NCBI GenBank assembly: GCA_902702965.1 | Contig: CACRXP010000031.1 | Location: forward strand, 322,754 to 386,753 | Direction of reading: 5' to 3' | Length of the DNA stretch: 64,000 bases | Source of the DNA: Spirometra erinaceieuropaei | Taxonomy: Eukaryota > Platyhelminthes > Cestoda > Diphyllobothriidea > Diphyllobothriidae | Shown here: piece after piece, positions 10,535-21,719 of the stretch | How the letters are laid out: each line of letters starts with the position of its first letter | How positions within the stretch are numbered: position 1 is the first letter of the stretch | Translations under genes and position numbers: made by a program | Notes under the pieces: generated by a model | Seen by the model: only the letters and a program-made list of their open reading frames with translations | Database searches by the model: none | What the model was told of the DNA's origin: nothing

Positions 10535-10639
10535 ACTTCTCTTTTGGTTATCGATTTTTCATGATGCACCAGTCTCGTGAGGTGCGTCGCCTCTCGCATT
10601 TAAAATGATCGTTAATAGTCGAATTTGCATCGAATTGAA

Positions 10640-11220
10640 TGACGCAGTTGCGAGGGCTTTTATCCATTGTTGGGCCCCCGAGCGCCCCCAGTTTCCGCGC
10701 TGCCCAGTTTCGTGCATTAATTTCCGAGATAACTAAAAAATGGCAGCATGTGAAATGGAGTTCATATTACCAGAAAACACACGTAGAACGCTGGGAGGCG
10801 CCCGATGAACCAAATGCCTCGTCGTTGCGTCATGGAGTAAACTTCTGCTGTGCTGCCAGTAGGGGTACAGACTGCCCGTTGGTAGCTTGTAAATATAATG
10901 CGGTTACGCCGCAGTAACTGACAGATTTCAGGTTTGCAAAAGTAAGAGATCTGGGTTGATAATCTGAGGAAAATGAGGTTATCACCGGACCGAAAGACTT
11001 GTTCGGCTAACGTTTCGAAGAGCTGGGCCGGTTCTCCATTATCAAAGCTCAACTATTCATATCCACTCTCGGAGCGAACCTAAAGAGCTTTGTTCCGAAG
11101 GATTTACTCCAAGTTCGTGCACCAACTTCCATGGAAGTTGACAGTGAACTGGTTGGCTTTGTCAGCTACTAAACTCATAGTCACCTTCGATAGGCTTGAC
11201 TTTGTCTCGCAGTCAGGATA
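10640..11220. other. Non-coding stretch
   Basis: Nothing recognised on either strand. Open frames of 92-96 codons overlap each other antiparallel and resemble no family. Confidence 0.4.
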
Positions 11221-11320
11221 AGGCGGGTGGGGGATGAGAGAGTCCGTTAGATGCTGAGCAAGTCTGTCTCGCTATGAACGAGTCGACGCGCAAGTCACTG
11301 ATTTTGCGCCCATTCAGTGG
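11220..11320 (+). repeat. Dispersed repeat R1, copy 1
   Basis: Contains gcgcaagtcac at 11288-11298 preceded by a purine-rich tract (gggggatgagagagt). The same arrangement recurs at 23391-23490 and 46500-46600, always on the plus strand. Similarity is moderate; ends are unclear. Confidence 0.45.
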
Positions 11321-11740
11321 AGCCCACGACGGACCTCATCACTTGTAACAGTCGAGTCAACCAGACCTATTCATAAGTCTGTGGTGAATGCATCATGGCA
11401 ATGTGATTGCCCACCCATAGTACCCCGTCAGTACAGCTGCATGACTGTAATTAAATCATCCCGAAAAGAAATTAGAAAAACGCTTCTTCCTTCGTACACC
11501 GTACTCATGCTACCGCATTCACCGAATCTGACGTTCTCTGAAAAGCATAGGCACGCGGAAGAACGACAAAATCCATTGAATACGCCTGCACACGTGAAAT
11601 CGAATTTCTCCCCGGGCAAATGGTCTAGTGTTTGTCCTCTCTTTAACTCCATACGACTGGAGATGGGCGAACAGAAGCAATAAGGTGGATGGCCTCAGCT
11701 GAGGTCGGACAGGGGGATTTCATTTGTCCTCAAAGCCAGC

Positions 11741-12100
11741 TATTCGGCTGCTACTTAAGTCGGATAAAGACGGATTAACTCAGAAGTGCCCTGTCCTCGT
11801 CATGATAGCAGCAGTCTCCAACTTCGACACTCAAAGGTTGGCGCTGACGAGTATTCGTCTTCACCCGTTTGCCTAACAGGTAGCAGGGCTCGGACAGGCG
11901 ACTGAGCTTACCCTTGAGGTCGGCTGCTCCATTTCAAACTAGATTGGTCAGCAATCAAATAAGCTAGAAAGTGTCTGTCCTCGCCATTGTGATGGCGTTC
12001 TTCCAATTAGACCCCCGAAGGTCGGCGCTGACGGGTACTCTCCCTCGCGAGTCCCACCGACGTTAAGTGCTAGTGGCCAGAGAGAGACTGTGACAGAAAT
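11741..12100 (+). repeat. Diverged direct duplication, unit about 175-180 bp
   Basis: Two side-by-side units share cctgtcctcg / ctgtcctcgc, then caactt-gac / caatta-gac, then aaggt-ggcgctgacg and gtattcgtc / gtactctcc. The first match lies at 11785-11860 and the second at 11965-12045. Both have a subunit ending in a pyrimidine-rich run. Nothing in it appears to be coding. Confidence 0.55.
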
Positions 12101-13855
12101 ATCGAGGGACAGCTTCATATTCTGGGACAAATGCCCCTCTTCCATTAAAAATGTTACAGGGTCAGAGGAGTTCTGTACCGCTTGACTGGAAGGCAAATGA
12201 TCTGTCGTCACTTAGTTGGCCTCAGCCCAGTCACGCCTGTTTCGATGCTCTACATGGACATGCCATCCCTTGGCTAATGCCACACAGACTACTTTAATAC
12301 ACCACCCCTCATGAGGGGCAAAACACCAGTCGGGCACAGGATACTTGAAATTGCCCTCACAAACCCATAAAAGCAGCTGACACCACAGTCGCACACCCTC
12401 TCAGGCATAACTTAATGCCATCAGTAAACGCCCCGGCCTCGCCAGTGGCCACTGTCGTCTGCGATAGCAATTCGGAGGCTCTGTAGGCAATGGCACCCCA
12501 CCTTCTGGTGTTTCCCCTCTTATCCTGCCAATCGGGACATGATCTGAAGATCGTGGCGCTCAAGGTACGTCCGGAACCCTATCCGTTTCAAGAACAACCA
12601 CCAAGTCCACCCTAGAGCAGGACATAGTGTCCCACCCTCGGAGGACGGGACCAACTCTGAAAAATAACTCCGATAGAGTGGGTGCCGATCTCAGTGTCCA
12701 TCTACCGCCATCCCTCGTCTCTATCCTACAGACACACCGCATTTCTACCAATGATAGCGCAGATGGAAAGGCGCTCCGTAATCAGACCCCGTGCGAAACT
12801 AGGCGGTCGAAATAAACCAACCTTGTGGCATACGATTAGTGCGGTTTACGAGGGTCGTGCCATCATCGTTCCCGCCTTTGAAGATTTCAACAAAGAGACC
12901 CTGTGCACATAAAATCACGTCCACCAACCAACCTGTGAGAAGTCGCTCTCAAGGAGACTCCCTCAAAATTTCAGAGAAAAGAGTAGACGAAAGGGGGTCG
13001 GGGCAAGCAGCATGCGGGCTTTTGAGTAAACTCTGAAAGCATTTAAAGCCAGAAATCCGGACGTCCACTCAAAACCACTTAAATCCCCCAACCGCTGTAC
13101 TGTGGCTGTTGGCCACTCAGACGCGAAACAGAACACAAGTTCCCGAACTCTGAAAACGCTGACATCCAAACCATGATTCACAAGTGCCTACTTCCTCGAA
13201 CGTCCGTAGTATAACTCCCTTAGGTTTTTGTTGATGGGGTACTTTCCAAAGGCCGGCATCCTGCAAAACTATTCTCCTAATTCTGGCAGCCATGAAGATA
13301 CTGAAGGATACTCCAAACAGCACCGTTCTTTAAGGGGTGAACGTTTTAGTGAGTGTTGCTATGCGTCTGAAAAAGCACACCAACTCTTCCCAGCGTGGCA
13401 GCGAGGAGATACGACAGAGAATGCGGGTAGACTGATACAGTACTGTTTCGGACTTATCCTGCCTTCAGCCAATCATAACCCTGACCACCAGCAGCTGGGA
13501 CCAGAAACACAAACACGCGCACCACAGACGCACCTGGCGCAGTTGGCCCACCACGGAGGCCTACCAGATGGGTCATAAGCACTTCCTCTTCCCAGCATGC
13601 ACATTCGTCTGACCTGTCACGATTCTCAATCTGCAGGCATCTGCAAATGATTGGCTTCTTAACTGGTTGGATCTTTAAACTTGCAGTCCGACCCTGTCGA
13701 AGTCGTGTGCTTACCAAGAACCAGACTGTGTAATTGTTCAAATCGAAGTAAATCAGGCCAGGTTAGAACAAGTGACAGCTAAATAGAAATCTAAGAACTT
13801 GGGCAAAGTATCGGGGGCAGCTAAGAAGATAGGCCGCACAGTAATTGGACCACCA
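12100..13855. other. Non-coding or unrecognised stretch
   Basis: Open frames reach 116 codons (13228-13578, plus) and 95 codons (13454-13741, minus) but overlap one another and match no family I know. The 12212-12394 minus frame is Trp/Cys rich and could be an old repeat-derived frame. No splice-supported gene was found. Confidence 0.4.
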
Positions 13856-13859
13856 ACTA

Positions 13860-13975
13860 GGCAACAACCCCGTTACATGCAGAGAGGAAGAGCCGACAGA
13901 GACAAGACAGACTGGGGTGGCCATTTCTGGTTTATTGGCCGTTGGCAGTCTGTGAGGGCTCTGGATTGAGTCCAA
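13860..13975 (-). repeat. SINE family S, fragment
   Basis: On the minus strand this aligns with the SINE body at 62006-62232: ccgacagagacaagacagac against ccgacaaagacacgggatac, ggccatttctgg, and ggccgttggcagtctg. It keeps the 12-bp block (tctggtttattg) missing from the 56830-57094 copy. The tRNA-like head is degraded (gactcaatcc near 13960). Confidence 0.65.
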
Positions 13976-14160
13976 AGTCACAAGGGGTCCAGCATGCCCC
14001 GTAAGCCGCTCGGTGAACGCGATTCTAACGTAACGCCGTTGTATATCGGTGGTTCAGTCGTTCAAAAAATCAATCCGTCTCAGGAGTAGTTTTTGTCGAA
14101 TAGATTGAGCGTCCTGGCCTGAATTTCCAAAATGTTAATGCAAAATATACCCAATTCTCA

Positions 14161-14365
14161 TCAGTAGTTGTGAGAATGCGATTCCCAGATGAAGAGGGGA
14201 TCGAATGCAGCCCCACAGTCGGCACCGGCGGTCTACGCATCAAGAAGAATGCGTCATATAATGACGGCAGTGCGCAAGATTCTCCAGTCTCTGAGAATAG
14301 GTAGCAAGGAATACTTGTTCAAAATGCCAGACTTCAAATAAACCTTTCCCAGAGAACACCTTTCC
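14161..14365 (+). repeat. Dispersed repeat H (hammerhead-like core), copy 1
   Basis: Aligns with 39222-39385. It starts with gcgattcccagatg (gattcccgggtgg there), passes through a block resembling gacgccataataaggagtgc and cagtctctgagaatagg, and ends with cttcaaataaacctttccc. It lies just beyond the 3' end of the kelch-like gene, on the opposite strand. In this copy the CTGA-box and GAAA of the other copy are eroded. Confidence 0.6.
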
Positions 14366-14378
14366 TCCTTGAAAAAGC

Positions 14379-14384
14379 TTTATT
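14379..14384 (-). promoter_or_regulatory. Polyadenylation signal of the kelch-like gene
   Basis: tttatt on the plus strand is AATAAA on the minus strand, 16 bases after the TAA stop at 14401-14403. The distance is short but usual for compact flatworm 3' UTRs. Confidence 0.7.
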
Positions 14385-14400
14385 TAAGGATCGAAAACCG

Positions 14401-17400
14401 TTAAATAACCACCGCTCCGTCGATAGAATCCAGATCGTTTAGGGGCTCCAGTTCGGCCCAAGACCAGGAGGACAGGTCGTCGGCTGTAGCCGGCGGATCC
14501 TCCGGGGCGAATTTCTCGATCGTATTTCCGTCTCCTAGTGGAAACATAAAGACGCAGAGTTAGGTGTGGAAACACTAGCATGTTCACCGATGTGGTTACG
14601 CAAACAGTCCAGTTAGTTTAAATGAGACTGACTTTGAGGTTGTACCAAAAAGAAGACCAATTGTAGAATCAACATAGGACGAGTAGTGGCAATCCAAACG
14701 CCTTCTGAGAAGGTAAAGACGTGTTTCACACCTAATTCCTTGAACAGAACTAAAATATTATTGACTGAAAGGTGTCAACAAAAGTAAGGTGGCAGCCAGG
14801 GAAATGCTAACCCAAGGCGTAAAGTCTGCCTTTGTACACCAGCAGGGAAAAATAGGACCGGGGTACGAGCAGATCCACAACCCGCGTCCACTCGCCGAGT
14901 GGGCATTCAGCGTCCGGCGGGGAAAATATCTCCACAACACTCTGTTCATTGTGACTGTCGTCCTCGTCTACGGCTAAACCTCCAGCCACGATTATCTTTC
15001 CCTTGAAGGCCACCGCTGCATGAGCGTAGCGCGGCGCTCTCATCGGCGCAAGGGGCCGCCAGAAATCCTCTGTCCTGGCCGTCTCAATAGTGTTGGACCA
15101 GTCAGCTTGAAGGCAGCAGAATTCGACGGAGGCAAGACAGAGTTCGCCGTTCCAGCCGCCGAACACGAAAACACGTCCGTCAGAAAGCGCGACGGCTGCA
15201 GGTGCATCTCTCTTTTCCCGCATTTTGGGAAGTTGGTGCCACCTAGGAAGAACCAAAGACGGTTGACTAGGCTGGTAAACAACATTATGACGAGTGAGAC
15301 AGTCCGGGACGCAAAAGCATGTCGTTCGAACAACTTTATTGGCTGGCCCATGCTTCAAACAGCCGGGTGGGCTATACACCGTCAAAAGCCTGTGTCGCAG
15401 GTACATCGAACAACTTTTCGAGTTGGTCCGCCCTGCTGTCTAGAACGCCAACCCGCAGACAAAGCTGTTCTAGAGAGCTTATGTTCCTTCTCTGGCGAAA
15501 ATAGCATTCTAGTCGCGAATCCTATCTATAGCGGTTCCAGTGTAGGCAAATTGGATACAAGGACGGCAGACGCGGACAGCTGCTTCCCCTTTGTCGGAGC
15601 TCATCAGTACACCGTACACAATGGTTCTAGTCCGTGATGGTCGTCGGTAGCTTGTTGACAGTTAGCCCGTCGAAAGCGACGGAAAGACGTCGTAGTGGTG
15701 ACATGGGTGAGGAGTTGCTTACAATGAAGCCGACTTGCGCTGCATCTATGAACCTTACGCTTTATACCAACAACTCGAAGACCGAGTCAACAACAAGCAG
15801 AGGCACCTCCTGGCCTCTAAATTCACACGTGTCAGGGTCGGTTGTGGGAGGTTCTGAACCTCAAACTAACTGGCGCGTAGGCAGAGGAAAGACAGTTTGA
15901 TTAAAACTTGGCAGATTTCGACGTCTGTTTGTGGTCCCGGTCGATCAGCCCATACGTTGTATGCTAAAACGCTTTTTCTGGGAAGGAAAGCGGCATGGAA
16001 TTCAGACTTCAATATGATGCTCGCCGTTGGTTACAGACATTATCTAGTGGATCAAGTAAGCATCATTCACTACCAAAATGGGATTGGTCACAAAGTGTTC
16101 CAGTTACGAAGTTCGACTTGTGGGAATCCCGCAAATCAACTGTGGGGGACTAACTGGATCCTGTTTGTCTTAAGAAGATATAAGGCCGTCTTTTCGTTTT
16201 TGTTTTGTTTTGAGCTAGTGCACGTTCTGGAAGGTGACAGAGACGCGGACGCTGGGGCGAACTCGCAGATTGCAGCAGAAGGAAAGCCCAAACGGAAATG
16301 AACACTTTTCTTTCTTGTGGATCCTTGTTTAACTAGCATTTCGGAGGTTACTTCATTCAGAGGTATTGATAAACTTTTGTGCCACAATATATTTCTATTG
16401 CTGGCTGTTGGAAATGAGTGACGACAACAAGAGTTGAGTTCAGGAAAAGGCGAACCAGTTGGCAACATCGAGGAGGAATATATTGTCTGCAATGCCAACG
16501 GAGAATAGAACTTCGATCCATTGAAGAACCCGGGCACTACATAATTTTTTTTAATTATTGGGTCATTTCTGGCAATATGGCCAGTTTAACGGCGCGGAAT
16601 AGGTCAATAATGGAGGTCATTAGATCAGCAACGTTAGGTGCATGACGAAAAAATCCGAAAACGGCAAGAGGTTATCAACAGTCGAAAACTTTGTTAGGGA
16701 AAATGTGTTGTCCAATCAAGTTACTGTCCCGTACTGCGACTCTTAACCATTAGGCATTGACCCTTCCCCTTCGACTGTACTCTGCCGGCCTGCCCCAAAG
16801 GGCAAGTAGCAGCCCCAACCGTCAAGATTCCATTTCACAGTCTCCTTGTTTACGGTGATAAGGATGTCACAAACTCACCCGCACTACTCTATCATGTTCA
16901 GACGTACTTATGGAACTAAACGGCGAGTAACGGTCTAAGCTGAGGTATTTTTTGTCAGACATAAGACATGCGAAAACAGCTACTTGCCTGTCATTGCGCA
17001 AATCGAACAATTCACATGAACCGAGTTCCATGCTCACATCACCGTTCAAACTAGAGCAGCCCCCGCAAACAAATACCAACGCGTCCTCCTCGTGTTCGCT
17101 GACTGCGACAACAGTTGCGGTGTGATCGCGGCGACAAATCTCCAGGTCAGATCGCCTCCGCCACCGCCGTTCTCTCGTACAGAATTCACGTACTCGACGT
17201 AAACTGGAACCTTCCTCGTTAACACTGCCTCCAATGACAAAAACGCTCTCTGTCGCGAAGTAAATAAACGATGTTTAAGGAGAATTAAATTCGTCTCACT
17301 ACCAGGGAGAACTATCATTTATGTCTACTGCAAATATGCACCAGGAAGTAGTGGATGTCGGGATTAACATAAATTCGATACCACCGTTAATTCCTAAATA

Positions 17401-18872
17401 TAAAATCAACAAATCCCATCGCTCAGCATCACATGCAGAACTTCTAAGCAGAACGAAGCAGAAACTAATTAAATGTGGCAGAAAATGTGGGCAAGTTAGG
17501 ATTCCGAGGCTGTCTCTACCATCCGAATTGCATGTTGGCATAAAAGAACGCCACCTGTCACAAAAATTCCAACAATAAAAAATAAATATAGGCCAAGCGG
17601 TACGCCCAAACAGCAGTATTAATGCAGCGCGCAAGACTGAAGAACAAACGATCCCACGAATCGAAATGTTTGAAGCGATATCCAGTTCATGTCAAACAGC
17701 CTCGGCTAAAAGTTGCACTACAAATAAATAGAAATAAGGGCTCACCACCAAAGGACACAAATTTTGCGCCCCAAAGACCTTCCATGGTGCCGAGTTCCTC
17801 GCAAGTGTTTGCCTCCAAATCGAACTGACAAATCAAACGCCGGTTCTCAGCTGCCGACTCCCCAAAGACGATAATAGACGCCGCAAGACTTGCCGGTCGA
17901 GGGCTAGCGTTGAAGGGGCATTCCTCCTGCGTTCCTAACATCGAATATCCTATCCAATGATCTGCAAGACCTACACACTGACTGACAGTTGAGGAAGAAT
18001 AACAAACGAGTTTTCGCATACATGCAGTCTACGCTGCTGACGATAAGGTCGTCACTCTCCATTAAACGTCTCCTGAAATGGTGCTTCGTTTGACTCCATC
18101 GAACTTCCCTCAGCATCTGTGGAGTATGAACTATCCTCTCCTCATCAATAGTGCCGGCTGGGCGGACCCATCTTTTGATAGCTTCGAAAACCTTCTCCTC
18201 ACTGCTCACTTGCAAGTCATCGTCTCGCAGTACGGAGAGTAGCACGTCTGCAGGAAGTTCAAGGAGAAGGTCACTAGCAACAACTGCCTCGAAAAATGCT
18301 TTCATGTGGTGCACACAAGCGTCTCGAAGACCCTCACAATTCACGGCTTCCGCGAAATTCCATGATTCCGAAAGGTTATCATTCTGAAGTCTTCGGCACT
18401 GAACAGATCAACATGGCATGTTACCTGACAGATAAAAAATAAACAGCCCAATTTTCCACACAGGGAAGTGACAACTGTTTCGACAACAAAATCATGTTGG
18501 TCGCATTGGCATTACTGATTTCAATCCGACCTGTGTACAGGTAGTCTATGAGTGACGATGCAGACCTCAGAAAGATCCATTAGGAAAGGAAACAGTGATA
18601 CTCAATGGAGACCGTTGGCCAATGAAGATCTGAAGCCGTCTTCGCCATCGTCGCACGCAAGGAAGGGACTCTAGAGGCTAAGATAATCCGGTGCACATGC
18701 AGAAACTTGTCATCCTTCAACTGTTAGCGTTGAAACTCTGTATTGAGAGGAAGTGACTTGCCTGAATGACGAGGTCGGTTAACTCATGTGCACTACGAAG
18801 TTCGTTCAATTGAGGACAGCTTCGGACAAGTGGAAATTCATCCTCAAACAGCTGCACCTCTGAACTGCCCAT
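14401..18872 (-). CDS. Kelch-like protein (BTB-BACK-Kelch), 8 exons
   Basis: Predicted adaptor that binds CUL3 through its BTB/BACK part and recruits substrates with a Kelch propeller. Exons: 18872-18762, 18720-18602, 18565-18425, 18390-18022, 17981-17746, 17249-16988, 15242-14812, 14534-14401. Phases close exactly to 1803 nt, 600 residues. BTB about residues 25-123 (ELTDLVIQ, FLHVHRIILASR, SLIDYLYTGRIEI); BACK about 130-245 (FAEAVNCEGL, LLELPADVLLSVL, EKVFEAIKRWV); Kelch repeats about 260-595 (ESVFVIGGSVN, LVFVCGGCSS, GRVFVFGGWNGE, IIVAGGLA, GRLYALGDGN). Introns 1-4 are only 41, 36, 34 and 40 nt. Introns 1 and 6 use GC donors (CAG|GCAAGT). The chosen ATG lies four codons after a 3' splice acceptor (TTTGCAG ending at 18885), so an upstream 5' exon exists and could extend the N-terminus. 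The layout resembles KLHL18-type proteins, but orthology is not established. Confidence 0.93.
15243..16987 (-). other. Intron 6 of the kelch-like gene (GC-AG, 1745 nt)
   Basis: Donor AG|GCAAGTAG and acceptor CTTCCTAG|G join FDLRNDR to WHQLPKM in frame, restoring a normal Kelch blade. Open frames inside (133-134 codons near 15900-16540) lie on both strands and match nothing. I see no repeat of the families described elsewhere in this window. Confidence 0.7.
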
Positions 18873-18884
18873 CGCTGGTGTATC

Positions 18885-19985
18885 CTGCAAAACAAACTTT
18901 CATTATTTCATGTCATCCTTAAAAAGTATTGTAGCCTAGTAAGAGTGAGTTCAAGGGTCGGGAGTCGGTATCCCTACTTTAAGGGGCAGCGAGAAAAAAT
19001 AACAGTTATTTCGAACGGACAAGGACAAGCAGATCGTCTTAAATTGATATAGTCGAGGTAGGTAGTGTCTGTCTGCTGAAAAAAGACCTTAGGGGTCAGT
19101 CGGGAGCTTGGCGTTACGCCTGGTGCTAAGATGCGAAGCCGTTCCCAGCTGCCGTAGGTTCTATTTAACTATGACCTTTAAGTAACAACTTTGATAGTGA
19201 TGGCGGGTTAGGCTAACATGCCTTGAGGTTCTACAGTCGTAATTAATACCTCTCTGCTTGAGTGGCCGATTGGAAACTTCAAAGATGAAATGGGATGAAC
19301 AGCAGCAGTGCCGATGGTAGAAAAATGTTAAAAATAATAGCAATAGTAATGTGGCAAACAGTTGGAGCATATAGTACGGTGTGAGATAAGAAATGTGCCG
19401 TGGACAGAGAATGAGTGTGGGCGTGCTGTCTGATGTTACCGAAAACATAATTAAATTAGAAACCGGAGGGTGTGCGGCCACTGCTTGGGAAATAGCAGCA
19501 AGCGAAAGAACATAACCGACAGACGGTCGCGGAGTTCGACAATGTGTTTTTTGAAAGTCATGGAATCAAAAAGTCGGTGCAAACGTGCTGGAGGCATTTG
19601 AAATAATCCCAACCAATGCGATGCCGATTGCAAACCCGAAGAACAATGCGAGACGGTCAGGGAGTAAGTGACAACAGAGGCAGGTCGAGCCAGCGCAAAC
19701 GGTCCGCCTGCGAGACGGATGTCACATTGACGGAAGGACGTTCTTCTATATTAAACGGGAGGAAATGTGACGCTACTATGGGCGGGGGGACATAGCAACA
19801 ACAGGTGTACGAAAAGACGTTGAGGTAAAGTACATTTTGATCCAAGAAGGAACAGGGGCCAGACGTCTGAGCAACTTCTGGTTGGAGTCGGTTACATGAT
19901 CTGTGGCACAGGACAGGGAATAGGAACGCCCCCCCCCGTAGAACGGGTGGCACAGTGCAAAATTTCGGGAAGGGCGCCTTTTCCG
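18885..19985. other. Upstream region of the kelch-like gene
   Basis: Contains at least the 3' end of a 5' intron and possibly a non-coding first exon and promoter on the minus strand. I could not identify the first exon or a TATA element. Open frames up to 106 codons (19161-19481, minus) are unrecognised. Confidence 0.4.
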
Positions 19986-19989
19986 GCGT

Positions 19990-20100
19990 CTTAACCCTAA
20001 CACTAGCCCTAGCTGAAACAGTAACCGGGACCCTATAACCTTAACATTAACCCTTACCTCAACCCCGATTTGACCCTAACCTCAACACCAAATTCTCCCC
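19990..20100 (+). repeat. Degenerate telomere-like CCTAA tract 1
   Basis: Variants of aaccctaac recur about every 6-12 bases (taaccctaacactagcccta, ccttaacattaaccct, gaccctaacctcaac). The tract is too diverged to be a working telomere. Compare 25603-25830. Confidence 0.6.
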
Positions 20101-20715
20101 AAATGTAGCGCAAAGCCATCTGTAAATCGAGACGTTCCTATTGTCGTGCCCTGCCGGGGACACCTATAAGTAATTCCTACCCAACTTTGCACTGTTAGGA
20201 GTCTACTGCGGGAAGAAGGCGGCTAGCACTTTGGGTACAAGCTTATCCAGTAGCAGACACGGCAGTATGTGGTCGCCAGTAGAAGCGGTTGGTCAAGCCT
20301 GTCGATGTTGCGCTAATCGGTCAAGATGACGCAGAATAGGAAAATGCTTGCTCACTAATGCGAGATCTTGTGAAGCGCCTCTAGAGGACGAAAGTCAGTG
20401 ACAGCAAGTAAGGGCCAGCACCGCACCAGAATGTGAAACCAGTACAGCTCTACTCTACTGACCAAAGATGGAACTTTTAGTGCAATCCTACAGATCTTAC
20501 CGTTCAGTCATCCGTAGGCACGGGTAAAGTGTTCTTATGATGAGGACGTGACCAGTATGATCGATTTTAGGGACAGTAAGGGAAAACTTCGCCCTTGATA
20601 ACGGTGCCAACGCTTGTTTATTTTGGTAGCATGCCAGTAAATCATCCGGGTCATCCATGGGTTGACTCCTCTGTGCTATTTAATCAGTTTCGTGGGCGCG
20701 TAGGAAGCAATAGTG
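20101..20715. other. Non-coding stretch
   Basis: No gene, RNA or repeat family recognised on either strand. Confidence 0.4.
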
Positions 20716-20716
20716 A

Positions 20717-21283
20717 CTATGCTTGGTGAAGGTCCACACTACTTAAACATCTGGAAAGTGTAATCGGGCAGAAATACTTCATAGAACGTGAGTGTTCGTG
20801 TGTTGGCACAGCTTTGCGATGCGGTGGAGGCCTACCAGAGCAGACCTCAATACTAACGGAAATGATAGCACGGTCGCATTTGCCTGGTACAGGAACCACA
20901 GCAGGTTCAAAAAATCGCAACAAAATACAAGTTAATGGGCAAAAAAAGCAAACCGAACGCTTAAATTTGAGCTGTTTCCAAAAAAACAGCAGCACGTTTA
21001 AGTCCAAGAACTTCTCACGATCGATGAAGTCGCCCAGGAAGTCAACGGGGCATCGAAGTCCCCAGTAACTATAGCTTTGTACTAACTTGACAACAATGTT
21101 ACGGAGTGTTGCGTCCACGACAGCTCCAGCGTTTAAGACACGGTACACAAGTACGAACAGGACTTGATCAGACTGGAATAGTTGAAACCCGCCATTTCTG
21201 TTGGAAGATTTCTGAGAAGCCAATTGTGGCGGGGGTTGAATTAGCGTTAATACAGGTCGTACAATCTCCCAGAAAGGCCACAA
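20717..21283 (-). pseudogene. Possible LINE endonuclease relic (weak)
   Basis: A minus-strand reading across 21046-21063 gives GDFDAPLTSW, close to the GDFNAPxxDW block of CR1-like endonucleases. An overlapping 188-codon frame reads past it in another phase. Expected flanking blocks (YRPP upstream, SDH downstream) are not visible, so this may be chance. Confidence 0.22.
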
Positions 21284-21415
21284 TGACGGTCTTTCCTGAA
21301 GTCAGAATAACATCAATAACCAACTCCGGATATGATATTTCCGCAGTTGCCCAGGTCTCCGTACTACCGCCTGAAATCTGTGAAGAAGCCATCAGACGAT
21401 TCTTTCGAGTGGATA

Positions 21416-21540
21416 CCAATGGCATCTCATCTATGTCTACTACTAGTCGCTGTGCGACTGCCTGCGAGGGTTCTAGTATGAGCCCCAAGGCACAACGGAA
21501 CGAGCATGTTCCGTAACCTACCTGATCGGTGAGCGCCCAC
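21416..21540 (+). repeat. SINE family S, 3' fragment
   Basis: Aligns with the 3' half of the 62006-62232 copy: gctgtgcgactgcctg, then ccaaggcacaacggaacgag, ttccgtaa, and the end motif atcggtgagcgccc. The tRNA-like head is absent. Confidence 0.7.
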
Positions 21541-21719
21541 TGTCACAAATTATACCGTCTACCTTCCCTAAGGAGACAGTCAACGCAGTCTAATAGCTGT
21601 GTGTCAATAAAGCTCTATGACTCGACTCATTAACAGTCGGAATTTACGAGTACAGCGACAAATTCACGGACAAGCCCACCTCACCGTTTCAGGATATGTG
21701 GTGACTAGGAAATCTTAAA

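Larger units (their letters stand above)
7818..10636 (+). mobile_element. Penelope-like element with inverted terminal repeats (pLTRs)
   Basis: A decayed reverse transcriptase plus GIY-YIG endonuclease on the plus strand (8990-10275) is flanked by two long repeats in opposite orientation, 7818-8205 and 10165-10636. Each repeat carries a hammerhead-ribozyme motif. This is the known architecture of Penelope-like elements, whose pLTRs may be direct or inverted. The left repeat, read on the minus strand, even contains the same ORF C-terminus (LRKPVLCAQKNFVRALRLP, then a stop). That end is therefore represented twice, as expected when pLTRs include the ORF end. The RT has stops and an altered active site, so the copy is dead. 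An assembly gap of 127 N sits inside the right repeat. Confidence 0.85.
10165..10636 (+). repeat. Right pLTR of the Penelope-like element (contains assembly gap)
   Basis: Inverted partner of 7818-8205. It starts in the ORF C-terminus (gttacgaaagccggtcttgt near 10169) and ends near gaatttgcatcgaat at 10621-10635. The 127-N gap at 10279-10405 falls in the GC-skewed part, where the left copy has a G-rich tract. The gap probably reflects a hard-to-sequence homopolymer-rich segment. Confidence 0.83.

Noticed and set aside
15020..15637. 205-codon plus-strand frame
   Set aside because: Antisense of kelch exon 7 (15242-14812) and its flank; no family resemblance.
18399..18424. A 26-nt intron in the kelch gene (GTAAC to TTCAG)
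   Set aside because: It shifts the frame into an early stop. Using the next AG gives a 34-nt intron (18391-18424) that keeps the BTB-BACK frame.
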